DNA of 55,274 nucleotides from Chitiniphilus shinanonensis DSM 23277 (lineage in GTDB: Bacteria; Pseudomonadota; Gammaproteobacteria; Burkholderiales; Chitinibacteraceae): the NCBI RefSeq assembly GCF_000374805.1, contig NZ_KB895345.1, positions 79,497-134,770 on the forward strand, given 5' to 3'. The notes beneath the pieces were generated by a model. It saw only the letters and a list, made by a program, of their open reading frames with translations, did not search any database and was not told the DNA's origin. Positions 44,856 through 55,130 of this stretch are shown here, one piece after another. Position numbers and translations under genes: made by a program. Each line of letters opens with the position of its first letter. The first letter of the stretch is position 1.

Positions 44856-45716
44856 TCACCCGGTTCGGTAGCGCGCGCGGAATTCGCGGGGCGTCACGCC
44901 CTTGTGGGCGCGGAACTGGCGGTTGAAGTGCGCCAGGTTGCGCCAGCCGGCCTGCTCGGCCACCACGCCGACCGGCTTGTCGGTCTGGATCAATTGCTGG
45001 CAGGCGTGGCCGATGCGCAACTGCGTGACGTAGCCCAGCACGGTCTGCAAGGTGTGGCGCTTGAAGAAGCGGTGGAAGGCGCCGGTGGAGAGCGCGGCAC
45101 GGCGCGCCAGCTCGTCCACCGCGATCTCCTCGTGGAAGTGCGCGTGCAGATGGTCGAGCACCTTGCCGATGCGCTCGCGCTGCTGGTCGGCCTCCACCGC
45201 GCCCAGCCCGGACGATGCCAGCGGCCGCGCCTCGGCGTCGGCGGCCAGCAAGAGCAGCACTTCCAGCAACAGCGGCTGGCGCTGCGCCGCATCGCGGTCG
45301 TGCAGGCCCGGCAGCAACGCGCGCACCGCCCGCGCCGTCGATGGCGAAAAGCACAGGCCGCGACCGGCCCCCGTGGCCAGCGCCCACAACGGCGCCAGTT
45401 CGGGCAGCGCGCGGATCAATCCGGCCAGCCAGTCGCGACTGAACCAGACCACGATGGCCAGCATCGGCCGCGCTTCGTCCAGCCGCTGCTGCGCCGACCA
45501 GGTGTGCGGCAGGTTCGGCCCGACCAGCACCAGGTCACCGTCGTCGAAGTCGGCCAGGTCGTCGCCCACGTAGCGCTGACCGCGCGCATTGAGGGTAAGC
45601 GTCAGCTCGAACTCGGGATGGTAGTGCCACAGGAACGGCAGGTCGGGCAGCTCGCGCCACAACAGCGCCCACGACTGCCCGGCCGGCACGGCGACATGTT
45701 CGAATTGCGGGCGCAT
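44856..45716 (-). CDS. AraC family transcriptional regulator
   Basis: 286 residues. An N-terminal cupin-like sensor domain (LWHYHPEFELTLTLNARGQRYVGDDLADFDDGDLVLVGPNLPHTW) and a C-terminal pair of helix-turn-helix motifs (IAVDELARRAALSTGAFHRFFKRHT; KPVGVVAEQAGWRNLAHFNRQFRAHKGVTPREFRARYR). The start ATG 45716 follows TGAGGTCAGG. It is divergent from the dioxygenase-like gene at 45849 with 132 nt between starts, so that gene is the likely target. Confidence 0.92.
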   Translation of the reverse strand: MRPQFEHVAVPAGQSWALLWRELPDLPFLWHYHPEFELTLTLNARGQRYVGDDLADFDDGDLVLVGPNLPHTWSAQQRLDEARPMLAIVVWFSRDWLAGLIRALPELAPLWALATGAGRGLCFSPSTARAVRALLPGLHDRDAAQRQPLLLEVLLLLAADAEARPLASSGLGAVEADQQRERIGKVLDHLHAHFHEEIAVDELARRAALSTGAFHRFFKRHTLQTVLGYVTQLRIGHACQQLIQTDKPVGVVAEQAGWRNLAHFNRQFRAHKGVTPREFRARYRTG

Positions 45717-45848
45717 CCTGACCTCAATCACGACAAAACACGTCACGATCGTATCAATGCTGGTCGCTGACGGTGAAATCGCCCGGGCGGGCGGTGTCCA
45801 CAATCGCCGTACTGCCGCGCTGATGACGGCATCCTGGAGATCAACACG

Positions 45849-46859
45849 ATGGACAATCGATACGGCTACGGCGACAACCGCCCCGGCAACCCCTCGGTCG
45901 CCTACCTGGAACAGCCCCCGCTGCACACCCTGAAGAAACACCTGCCGCTGCGCGTGCTCAGCGAGGCCGATTTCGCGCACTGGCAGCGCTACGGCTACGT
46001 GGTGGTCAAGCACGCGGTGCCCGCCGAACAGGCGGCACGCACCGCCGCCTTCCTCTGGGAATTCCAGGAGCTGGACCCGAACGACCCGGCCGCCTGGAAC
46101 CGTCCGCAGTTGCGCGACAACGAGATGCGCGAGCTGAACGGCTCGGGCATGGTCGAGACCTACCAGAACCAGACGCTGTGGGACAACCGCCAGACCCAGC
46201 GCGTCTACGACGCCTTCGTCGACATCTGGGACCGCGAAGACCTGTGGGTGACCATCGACCGCGCCAACCTCAACACCCCCAACCACGGCGCGCGCAAGTT
46301 CGGCGGCTTCATCCACTGGGACGCCGACACCTCGCTCACCCCGCTGCCGGTCAACGTGCAGGGCGTGCTCGCACTGTCGGACACCAGCGAGCAAGGCGGC
46401 GGCTTCCAGTGCATCCCCGAACTGTTCGAACACCTGGAAAGCTGGCGTGCCAGCGCCCCGGCCGACCGCAACCCGTGGCGCCCCGACCTGGACAGCGTGC
46501 CCTGGCCGGTGCAGTTCATCCCGATGCAGGCCGGCGACCTGCTGATCTTCAACAGCCTGCTGGCGCACGGCATCCGGCCGAATACCTCCACCGACCGCGC
46601 CCGCCTGGCGCAGTACATTTCGTTCACCCCGGCCAACGAGGGCAACCACGCCCTGCGCGACTGGCGCATCGGCAGCTGGTATCGCCGCGAGCCGGCGCAG
46701 GGCTACGCCTTCCCGGGCGATCCGCGCCAGTGGGAGCAGACCCGTTACCCGCGTGCCACGCTGAGCGAGCTGGGCCAGCGCATCCTCGGCCTGCGGCGCT
46801 GGGCGGACAACCGCGTGGTGCTCGACCCGGCCAACCTGGAGGCAGTGGCGCAGCCCTGA
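45849..46859 (+). CDS. Phytanoyl-CoA dioxygenase (PhyH) family protein
   Basis: 336-residue Fe(II)/2-oxoglutarate oxygenase-like protein. The iron triad is visible: His156-x-Asp158 in GGFIHWDADTS and His240 in LLAHGIRPN; an Arg about ten residues on (TDRARLAQYISF) would bind 2-oxoglutarate. The N-terminus (MDNRYGYGDNRPGNPSVAYL) is not typical of characterised members. GGAG lies 9 nt upstream of the ATG. Regulation by the divergent AraC protein is likely. The substrate is unknown. Confidence 0.88.
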   Translation: MDNRYGYGDNRPGNPSVAYLEQPPLHTLKKHLPLRVLSEADFAHWQRYGYVVVKHAVPAEQAARTAAFLWEFQELDPNDPAAWNRPQLRDNEMRELNGSGMVETYQNQTLWDNRQTQRVYDAFVDIWDREDLWVTIDRANLNTPNHGARKFGGFIHWDADTSLTPLPVNVQGVLALSDTSEQGGGFQCIPELFEHLESWRASAPADRNPWRPDLDSVPWPVQFIPMQAGDLLIFNSLLAHGIRPNTSTDRARLAQYISFTPANEGNHALRDWRIGSWYRREPAQGYAFPGDPRQWEQTRYPRATLSELGQRILGLRRWADNRVVLDPANLEAVAQP

Positions 46860-46884
46860 GCGGCTTCCCGTGCGTTTCCCCGCC

Positions 46885-46914
46885 CGGCCCGGCCTTCGCG
46901 CCGGGCCGTTTCGT
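46885..46914 (+). terminator. Terminator of the PhyH-like gene
   Basis: CGGCCCGGC / GCCGGGCCG stem with a short T-rich tail, 25 nt after the stop. Confidence 0.65.
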
Positions 46915-47045
46915 GTCGCCCGTGAAAAATGCCTCCGTCGTTGTGCCGGCTATCACTGGCCTGTCATCCGCATCCGGGTGACATTGTTAACGTCCATAAC
47001 GCCCAGTGGGGCGGATATAACAGAGACAGAGCAAGGAGAAACGAC

Positions 47046-47723
47046 ATGACCACCCCGACTTCGAACAAACCCCATCCGCTGGTACTGGCCGCCGCCGTGG
47101 CCGTCATCGTCGCCGCCGCCGCCGCGACCGCGCACTGGCTGGGTTTCATCGGCAAGCCCGACGCCCCCATGCCGGTCGCCAGCATCCCGGCCAGCGTCGC
47201 GCCGTCCGCGCCGGTGACCCTCACCCCCACGCTGGAGCCGACGCCCAGCCCGACGCCCGAACCCACCGCGACGCCGACACCGCAGCCCACGCCGACGCCC
47301 ACCCCGACGCCGAAGCCCAAGAAGCCCAAGGTCACGCCGCGCCCCGAATCGGCCCCGGTGCAGCCGGCGCCCGAACCGACCAAACAGGTCTGCTATGAGT
47401 GCGGCCGCGTGGTCGCGGTGCGCGCGGTGGAACAGGCCGGCGAGGCCAGCGGTGGCGGCGCCGTCGCCGGTGGCGTGGTCGGCGGTGTGCTGGGCCACCA
47501 GGTCGGCAAGGGGCGCGGCAAGGATGTCGCCACCGTGCTCGGCGCCATCGGCGGCGCGGTCGCCGGCCACCAGATCGAGAAGCAGGTGCGCAAGACCACC
47601 GTCTATGAAGTGGACGTCGCCTTCGAGGACGGCAGCAGCCGCACCTACAGCTACCAGCAACAGCCGCCGTTCGCCCAGGGCGACCGCGTCCGCGCCAGCG
47701 GCAACGACATCGTGCAGTACTGA
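47046..47723 (+). CDS. Membrane-anchored glycine-zipper (2TM) protein with Pro-Thr linker
   Basis: 225 residues. One N-terminal membrane helix (LVLAAAVAVIVAAAAATAHWL), a Pro-Thr-rich linker of about 70 residues (TPTLEPTPSPTPEPTATPTP), a Cys pair CYECG, and a glycine-zipper domain of the Rick_17kDa/SlyB type (GGGAVAGGVVGGVLGHQVGKGRGKDVATVLGAIGGAVAGHQIEK), then VYEVDVAFEDGSSRTY. Such proteins sit in the envelope; the role is unclear. AAGGAG precedes the ATG. The linker style echoes the chitinases, but there is no chitin-binding domain. Confidence 0.82.
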   Translation: MTTPTSNKPHPLVLAAAVAVIVAAAAATAHWLGFIGKPDAPMPVASIPASVAPSAPVTLTPTLEPTPSPTPEPTATPTPQPTPTPTPTPKPKKPKVTPRPESAPVQPAPEPTKQVCYECGRVVAVRAVEQAGEASGGGAVAGGVVGGVLGHQVGKGRGKDVATVLGAIGGAVAGHQIEKQVRKTTVYEVDVAFEDGSSRTYSYQQQPPFAQGDRVRASGNDIVQY

Positions 47724-47746
47724 TCTGCGCGACCCTTCCAGGTGCG

Positions 47747-47792
47747 AGGGCGAATCGACCTTCGCACCCGCGTTTGAAAGTCGATTCGCCCT
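47747..47792. repeat. TAGGGCGAATCGACC palindromic repeat, full copy
   Basis: 46 nt. AGGGCGAATCGACCTTC pairs with GAAAGTCGATTCGCCCT across a 12-nt loop. In reverse orientation it aligns along its whole length, loop included, with the copy at 50714. It starts 23 nt after a stop codon. Confidence 0.85.
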
Positions 47793-47796
47793 GATG

Positions 47797-47825
47797 ACGA
47801 CCCCGGCTCCGGCCGGGGTTGTCGT
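47797..47825 (+). terminator. Hairpin before the GT9-like gene
   Basis: ACGACCCCGG / CCGGGGTTGTCGT stem without a long T-run, next to the palindromic repeat. A weak terminator is possible. Confidence 0.4.
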
Positions 47826-47855
47826 TGGCGCGGCGCACGCGGCTACAATCGCGCC

Positions 47856-48911
47856 ATGCCGCCATCATCCCCCCTGCCGCCGGCGCTGACCGGGCAAGCA
47901 CTGGTCCACGCCTCGGGCGCGCTGTGGCTGCCCTACGATCTGGCGTTCCTGGACGAACCGCCCGCGCGCTTTGTCCCGTTGAGCCAGGTGCGCCCCGCGC
48001 TCAACGCCGACCGCGCACCGTTCCGCCTGGATCATCATCCCGGGCGCGCGCTGCACCTGGTGAACGGCATGGGCGTGGCGCTGGGCGATTCGGTGATCGG
48101 CCTGTCGGTGCTGCACTGGCTGCATCGCGCCCGGCCGGACTGCGCGTTGCACCTGTACCGCTCCCCGCACGCGCCGGCCTACGTCGAGCAGCTCTATGCA
48201 CTCGCCCCCTGGCTGACCGTCCACTACCTGCCGCAACCCCTGTCCGCGCTGGACGACGGGCTAGTGATCGACCTGGCCGACTTCATGTACCGCCCCGCGT
48301 TCGACCGGCTGCCGATGGTGGACTTCTTTCTCGACAGCCTGGGCCTGGGCCCGGCCGCGATGCCGGCCGCCGACAAGACCAACCGCTGGCTGCGCGACAT
48401 CGCCCTGCCCCAGCGCCCCGCCGACTGGCCGCAGCGCTACGTGCTGCTGTGCCCCGGCGCCAGCTCGCCGCTGCGGCGCATGCCCGACACCGTGGCCGCC
48501 GACCTCGCGCGCGCCCTGCTGGCGCAAGGTCACGCGGTGCTGGGCTTTGGCCCGCTGCCGGTGCCGGGTTATCGCGACATCGCCACCTGGTCGTGCGACC
48601 TGACTCACTTGCTGGCCACGGTGGCCGGCGCCGCGCTGGTGGTCGCCACCGACAGCGCGCCACTCCACCTGGCCGCCGGCTTCGAACGCCCCACCCTGGC
48701 GTTCTTCATGGGCATCGACCCGACCTTGCGAGTGCGCGATTACCCCGCCTGCCACGCGGTGCAGCTCGATCGGGACGGACAGTTGCGCGGCCTGCACCAC
48801 GCCGCCAGCGATGCGCAGTTGCAGCAGGCCGGCCGCTGCTGGCAGGCATGGCGCGACGCACTGGCCGAGGCGCCCGGCGCATATGCATTTGCCCAAAAAT
48901 ATTTCACTTGA
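47856..48911 (+). CDS. Glycosyltransferase family 9 (heptosyltransferase-like) protein
   Basis: 351 residues with a GT-B layout of the ADP-heptose transferase type. The N-terminal GMGVALGDSVIGLSVLHWL resembles the family loop, and the C-terminal VVATDSAPLHLAAGFERPTLAFF is the GT9 signature around the donor site; YVLLCPGASSPLRRMP is the middle GT9 segment. The acceptor is unknown; no LPS genes are near. No strong ribosome binding site is visible before the ATG. Confidence 0.78.
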   Translation: MPPSSPLPPALTGQALVHASGALWLPYDLAFLDEPPARFVPLSQVRPALNADRAPFRLDHHPGRALHLVNGMGVALGDSVIGLSVLHWLHRARPDCALHLYRSPHAPAYVEQLYALAPWLTVHYLPQPLSALDDGLVIDLADFMYRPAFDRLPMVDFFLDSLGLGPAAMPAADKTNRWLRDIALPQRPADWPQRYVLLCPGASSPLRRMPDTVAADLARALLAQGHAVLGFGPLPVPGYRDIATWSCDLTHLLATVAGAALVVATDSAPLHLAAGFERPTLAFFMGIDPTLRVRDYPACHAVQLDRDGQLRGLHHAASDAQLQQAGRCWQAWRDALAEAPGAYAFAQKYFT

Positions 48912-49178
48912 CCGGCTTATGCCGGCTTCATCGCCGGTATCCTAGGACGATTCCCACCACCGGAAAGCGGTGACAGGGGCCGGGATGGCAGCGCCATCCA
49001 TGCGACCGACGCCATCCTCCGCCACGCCCGGCGCGGCCATGCCCGACGGCGTGCCCGTCTTCGGACGGTTGCCCGGCCCCTCGCGGCGCAGCCCTGCGCC
49101 GCCGCCCGCCGATTCCTGTCCGCGCGCCTGGCGCGGCCGCTTCGGCATCGCCCGTTTCCCGACATCGAGGCATAGCTT
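48912..49178. other. Possibly structured leader before the BCCT transporter
   Basis: 267 nt, GC-rich with several small hairpins (GCCGGC/GCCGGT near 48920; CACCGGAAAGCGGTG near 48958). I cannot match it to a known riboswitch. Confidence 0.35.
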
Positions 49179-50717
49179 ATGGTTTTCATGATCGCGGTCC
49201 TGATCGCCGCATTGTTCGTCGCCTGGGGCGCGTTATGGCCCGATGCGATGAGCGCGGCCACCCAGTCGATGCTGGGGTTCACCATCACGCACTTCGGCTG
49301 GTTCTACCTGCTGGCGGTGTTCGGCTTCCTGCTGTTCGCCATCTACCTGGCGTTCGGCCGCTTCGGCAGCATCCGCCTGGGCGGCGAGGATGCCGAGCCG
49401 CAGTTCTCGCGGCTGTCGTGGTTCTCGATGCTGTTCGCCGCCGGCATGGGCATCGGCCTGGTGTTCTGGGGCGCGGCCGAACCGCTGGCGCACTACGCCA
49501 CGCCGCCGGTGGGCGAAGCCCTGACGCCCGACGCCGCACGCAACGCGTTGCGCTTCACCTTCTTCCACTGGGGGCTGCATCCGTGGGCCATCTACGGCGT
49601 GATGGGGCTGGCGATTGCGTACTTCAGCTTCAACCGCAACCTGCCGGTGCTGATCAGCGAGGCGTTCCGTCCCCTGTTCGGCCAGCGGGTGAGCGGCAGC
49701 CTGGGGCGCGCCATCGACGTGCTGGCGGTGCTGGCCACCGCCTGCGGCGTGGTCACCTCGCTGGGGCTGGGCACCCTGCAGATCGCCGGCGGCCTGCGCA
49801 ACCTGTTCGGCCTGCCCGACAGCGATCTGCTGCACGTGGTCATCATCCTGGTGGCGGTCGGCGCCGCGCTGCTGTCGTCGCTGACCGGCGTGGAGCGCGG
49901 CATCAAGTGGCTGTCCAACGCCAACGTCGCGCTGGCGTTGCTGCTGCTGGCCTTCGTCGTCGCCTGCGGGCCGACGCTGTTCATCGTCGAATCGATGACC
50001 ACCACCCTCGGCAGCTACCTGCACAACCTGGCCGGCATGAGCCTGCGCCTGACACCGTTCAGCCAGGGCACCTGGGTGGCGGACTGGACGCTGTTCTACT
50101 GGGCGTGGTGGATCACCTGGGCGCCGTTCGTGGGCATCTTCATCGCACGCGTGTCCAAGGGTCGCACCATCCGCGAATTCGTGATGGGCGTGCTGCTGGC
50201 GCCCACCCTGTTCAGCTTCATCTGGTTCGCCGCCTTCGGCGGCACCGCGCTGCACCAGCAGATGTTCCACAGCGTGGACCTGCTGGCGGTGCAGGCGCAC
50301 GACTACTCCGAAACCCTGTTCGCACTGTTGCAGCAGCTGCCGCTACGGCATCTCGCCAGCGGGGTGGCACTGGTGCTGATCGCGTGCTTCTTCGTGACCT
50401 CGGCCGATTCGGCCACCTTCGTGCTGGGGATGTTGTCGGCGCGGGGCAATCACAACCCGCCGGCGCGGACCAAGGTGATCTGGGGCGTGGTGATGGCGGC
50501 CATGGCCATCGTGCTGCTGTTCACCGGTGGGCTGAAGGCGTTGCAGACACTGTCGATCGTCGCCGCGCTGCCGTTCGCGGTGGTGATGGTGGGCTTGTGC
50601 GTGGCGCTGTACAAGGCGCTGAACGAAGACGACCGCAGCCGCCAGTTGCGCGAGCGCGAGCGGCGGCACGCGGTCGATCGCCTGTTGCGCCAGGGGGCGG
50701 AACCGCCCCCGGGCTAG
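49179..50717 (+). CDS. BCCT family betaine/carnitine/choline transporter
   Basis: 512 residues with about twelve membrane helices. BCCT motifs are clear: SWFSMLFAAGMGIGLVFWGAAEPL and, in helix 8, YWAWWITWAPFVGIFIARVSKGRTIREF; FFVTSADSATFVLGML lies near the end. The Gly-Met-Gly-Ile-Gly segment is the type found in several Na+-coupled members. The N- and C-terminal tails are short. It probably takes up a compatible solute. The TAG stop lies inside the palindromic repeat at 50714. Confidence 0.94.
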   Translation: MVFMIAVLIAALFVAWGALWPDAMSAATQSMLGFTITHFGWFYLLAVFGFLLFAIYLAFGRFGSIRLGGEDAEPQFSRLSWFSMLFAAGMGIGLVFWGAAEPLAHYATPPVGEALTPDAARNALRFTFFHWGLHPWAIYGVMGLAIAYFSFNRNLPVLISEAFRPLFGQRVSGSLGRAIDVLAVLATACGVVTSLGLGTLQIAGGLRNLFGLPDSDLLHVVIILVAVGAALLSSLTGVERGIKWLSNANVALALLLLAFVVACGPTLFIVESMTTTLGSYLHNLAGMSLRLTPFSQGTWVADWTLFYWAWWITWAPFVGIFIARVSKGRTIREFVMGVLLAPTLFSFIWFAAFGGTALHQQMFHSVDLLAVQAHDYSETLFALLQQLPLRHLASGVALVLIACFFVTSADSATFVLGMLSARGNHNPPARTKVIWGVVMAAMAIVLLFTGGLKALQTLSIVAALPFAVVMVGLCVALYKALNEDDRSRQLRERERRHAVDRLLRQGAEPPPG

Positions 50718-50763
50718 GGCGAATCGACCTTCAACCGCAGGTGCGAAGGCCGATTCACCCTAG
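50714..50763. repeat. TAGGGCGAATCGACC palindromic repeat, full copy
   Basis: 50 nt. CTAGGGCGAATCGACCTTC pairs with GAAGGCCGATTCACCCTAG (two mismatches) across loop AACCGCAGGTGC. The TAG stop of the BCCT gene is bases 2-4 of the repeat. Confidence 0.85.
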
Positions 50764-50799
50764 GCGCCGGTCCGGTCTCCGTTCACGGCCCGCGACGCG

Positions 50800-51093
50800 T
50801 CACAACCCCAGCTGGGGCAATTCGCGGGCCTTGCTCAGCAGGTCGTTGACCAGATCGACGGCCTGCAGGCGATACGACAGCTCGTCGACGCGTTCGAACG
50901 ACTCGCCGAACACCTCGTGCACCTCGCACGCGAGCTGGAACAGCAACTGCTGCTCGGCGGGGGTGGCCCGAGGCATGTAGCAGTTGATCTCGTCCACCAG
51001 ATTGTCGGCCAATTCATCAGGCTTATCCGAATCTGACGTCAATATTCTGGCATAGAGGCGGACACCCACAACCCCCAAGGCTAGTACGTGCAT
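50800..51093 (-). CDS. Small hypothetical protein
   Basis: 97 residues, mostly helical and acidic (DELADNLVDEINCYMPRATPAEQQLLFQLACEVHEVFGESFERVDEL). A short hydrophobic N-terminus (MHVLALGVVGVRLYARIL) may anchor it. GAGAGGAAA precedes the ATG at 51093. I do not recognise a family. It is divergent from glmS. Confidence 0.65.
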   Translation of the reverse strand: MHVLALGVVGVRLYARILTSDSDKPDELADNLVDEINCYMPRATPAEQQLLFQLACEVHEVFGESFERVDELSYRLQAVDLVNDLLSKARELPQLGL

Positions 51094-51298
51094 CGTATTT
51101 CCTCTCTCGCTTCACGTTAATTCCAATCTAGACCATGCTTTCGGGGGTGATTGGCCGCCACTGGTCGGATGTGAAGAATTTGTCATTTGCTTACAAACAC
51201 GTTCGGCGGAAGCTCAACCCTTAGGGGATTTTCTGTAACGACAACCCAAGGTTTCCACACGTAGATTTTTGTGCGAAGCAACATCGGAGTGGCTTTTC

Positions 51299-53122
<1,824 letters not shown>

Positions 53123-53492
53123 GCGACGGGACCGGAAGCCCGCGTTGATTAAGGAAAATAAAATCTGTCGGAGAGAACGTTGCTAACGCTATGCTTTTTC
53201 TCACAACTTGGCGACTGAGAAGTCCGTCGGGTTTTCAGAGCGGTCACCAAATTCCCAGCGTTAAGTTTGTCGAACATTTTCTCGCGACCACCTTGCTGTT
53301 CACTCATGGGTTGGCTACTGGTTACGTGATCAGGGCCTATTTTTCCGTGACTCGGCCAAAGCTGCGAATGCGACGAGCCGCAGTTCAAATCTGCTTTATG
53401 CTGGAACCTGCCGTCAGCTGGTTATGAAACAGGAGCAATTCAAGAGTATCTTTGTCTGCCGATTAAGCATCACACGGACGAAGTACTTCTAC
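53123..53492. other. Lower-GC region after glmS
   Basis: 370 nt with much lower GC than glmS. Frames of 78-79 codons on each strand (53191-53427 +, 53149-53388 -) show no family features and no good ribosome binding sites. It is probably the edge of an acquired segment. Confidence 0.45.
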
Positions 53493-54704
53493 TCACGGCT
53501 GCATCCGCAAGAGTACTTCGATGCATAGCGTTCCTGCATCCCGCGTTTTTTTGGCCCGCTCCATCAAGTAATAGTCAAATGCCATCAGCGGTGTGAGCTT
53601 CTCGCTTGCTTGTGAAATAATTTCGGCTGCTTGGACTATGCGCAGTAACTCGGCAATATCCAAGATATGGATAAAACCTCCCGTGGTCTGCATGAAGCTC
53701 GAAATGAACGCCGGACCATAACTCTCCCGATTTTCGACCAACGCTAACTCAGGAATCAGCACAATGGCGTGCGCTGGCTTCGACCGCTCAACGTCGATTA
53801 CGGAGCCGGCTCGCGTTGTAACCTGCACACCTTCCTTGAGACGTCGGATGCTTCCGCGCAGCTGGCGAACTGCCTTTTCCAAATGCTGTGATACGTCTTT
53901 AGCTAGCTTGGTGCGATCAGGCAATATGTCACGGTTGAAGAAAGTGAGCGCTTTCGATTCAATCAGTAGTGCGCCGTACTCGTGACTGAGAAGTACATCC
54001 GTCAGCTCCCGCGTGCCTTTTCCCTTCGGGATCTGCGGACTATGGTGCACGCTGCGCGGATGCAAATTGTCCGTCAGCCACACTGCCAGATGCTCCTGCT
54101 GACCGCTCTCGTTGCTATTAAATAGGTCAATCAGGTTATCGAAGCCGTGACTCGTAATAAAGTGATTGAAAAGCGGATGCCACACTTCGAGCATCTCGAT
54201 CTCTGCAGAAAGTAATTCATCTGGTGAAGCTGTGCCTTCGAACCCCCGCTCTAAGAGGTTATGTACATGTTCAGCAATGGCCGTGTACTCGATCGTCCCA
54301 AGTGTTGCGCAGCTGATCCAGTTTTGTATCGCAGGGGGAAAATTGGTCTTCCCCATGGACCATGCAACATTCAGAGCAAGCTCGTTGAATAGAAACACAG
54401 GGCAAGGCTCACCTGAGACTAAGCCCTTCAGCGCGTTGACCTCGGACTCACTCTCAACGACTGACCAGAGCGTTGCGGGTTTCAACACATCGTCGTAGAC
54501 CGTGAGCGCGTAGAAGAGACGATTGTTCACGCGCCCCAACTGGAGCCGTAGGCTCGTACCTAGCACAATATACTTCAGTAAAAGCGTGCTCCCTTTCAAC
54601 AGTAATGTCGCTTCGAACTCCTCCACTCCCTTTGCATAATCGACGCGCACGAGCTGCGGCGTAGCCAAAAACTCAGATCTGTAGTGTGCAGCGAGTATGT
54701 GCAT
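53493..54704 (-). CDS. Orphan protein with PD-(D/E)xK nuclease-like motif
   Basis: 403 residues; the ATG at 54704 has AAGGAG at 8 nt. No family recognised by eye. Residues 232-253 read RELTDVLLSHEYGALLIESK and on, giving Asp236-x12-Glu249-x-Lys251, the spacing of the PD-(D/E)xK nuclease core with the acidic and Lys residues at strand ends. The N-terminal half is hydrophobic-patterned beta-like sequence with no motif known to me; the C-terminus is helical (IHILDIAELLRIVQAAEIISQ). Base composition is clearly lower in GC than glmS, and an IS3-type remnant begins 40 nt upstream. Acquisition by transfer is likely; a role in defence is speculation. Confidence 0.6.
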   Translation of the reverse strand: MHILAAHYRSEFLATPQLVRVDYAKGVEEFEATLLLKGSTLLLKYIVLGTSLRLQLGRVNNRLFYALTVYDDVLKPATLWSVVESESEVNALKGLVSGEPCPVFLFNELALNVAWSMGKTNFPPAIQNWISCATLGTIEYTAIAEHVHNLLERGFEGTASPDELLSAEIEMLEVWHPLFNHFITSHGFDNLIDLFNSNESGQQEHLAVWLTDNLHPRSVHHSPQIPKGKGTRELTDVLLSHEYGALLIESKALTFFNRDILPDRTKLAKDVSQHLEKAVRQLRGSIRRLKEGVQVTTRAGSVIDVERSKPAHAIVLIPELALVENRESYGPAFISSFMQTTGGFIHILDIAELLRIVQAAEIISQASEKLTPLMAFDYYLMERAKKTRDAGTLCIEVLLRMQP

Positions 54705-54744
54705 TCGTTCGACTCCTTGTGATCGCCGGAAGCTCAAAGAGAAG

Positions 54745-54846
54745 TGACCTCCTCCCGATTAACCGAGCGGTCGAAGTTGGAGATTTCCGGCTTCATGACC
54801 TCCTCCCAATTAACCAAGCGGTTGAAGTTGGAGATTTCCGGCTTCA
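54745..54846. repeat. 51-bp tandem duplication at the IS3-family end
   Basis: Two head-to-tail 51-nt units (54745-54795 and 54796-54846), each starting TGACCTCCTCCC and ending GATTTCCGGCTTCA, differing at three transitions. The second includes the C-terminal codons of the transposase. TGACCTCCTCCC resembles IS407/IS3-group terminal repeats, so the element end seems duplicated. Confidence 0.75.
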
Positions 54847-55130
54847 AGGTGGGCGAGTCGGAACTCGCTCGGGGTCAGGTCGCCCAGCGAACTGGGCGGC
54901 CTGAATTCGTTGTAATCCTGTCGCCATCGTTCGATTTTGTCACGCGCATCATCCAACGACAGAAACCAGTGCACGTTCAAACATTCGTCACGCAGACTCC
55001 CGTTGAACGACTCGATGAACGCGTTATCCGTGGGTTTGCCGGGGCGTGAGAAGTCCAGCGTCACTCCGTGCTCATACGCCCATTGATCCAGCGCCACCGA
55101 AATGAATTCGCTGCCGTAGTACCTGCAGAA
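54810..55130 (-). pseudogene. IS3-family transposase OrfB, C-terminal remnant
   Basis: About 107 residues of the DDE integrase core: YYGSEFISVALDQWAYEHG, DFSRPGKPTDNAFIESFNG with the catalytic Glu of the DDE triad, LRDECLNVHWFLSLDDARDK and a normal C-terminus. The second Asp, normally in DNGSEF, is in the sequence YYGSEF, so either the junction with the next element or mutation has removed it. Upstream, the frame meets a stop at 55137 and the N-terminal part is gone. Confidence 0.88.

Noticed and set aside
51094-51298. glmS ribozyme leader
   Set aside because: The leader is short and lacks the conserved core; the ribozyme is known mainly from Gram-positive bacteria.
53149-53427. Two overlapping 78-79 codon frames after glmS
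   Set aside because: They lie on opposite strands with no good ribosome binding sites and no recognisable features.
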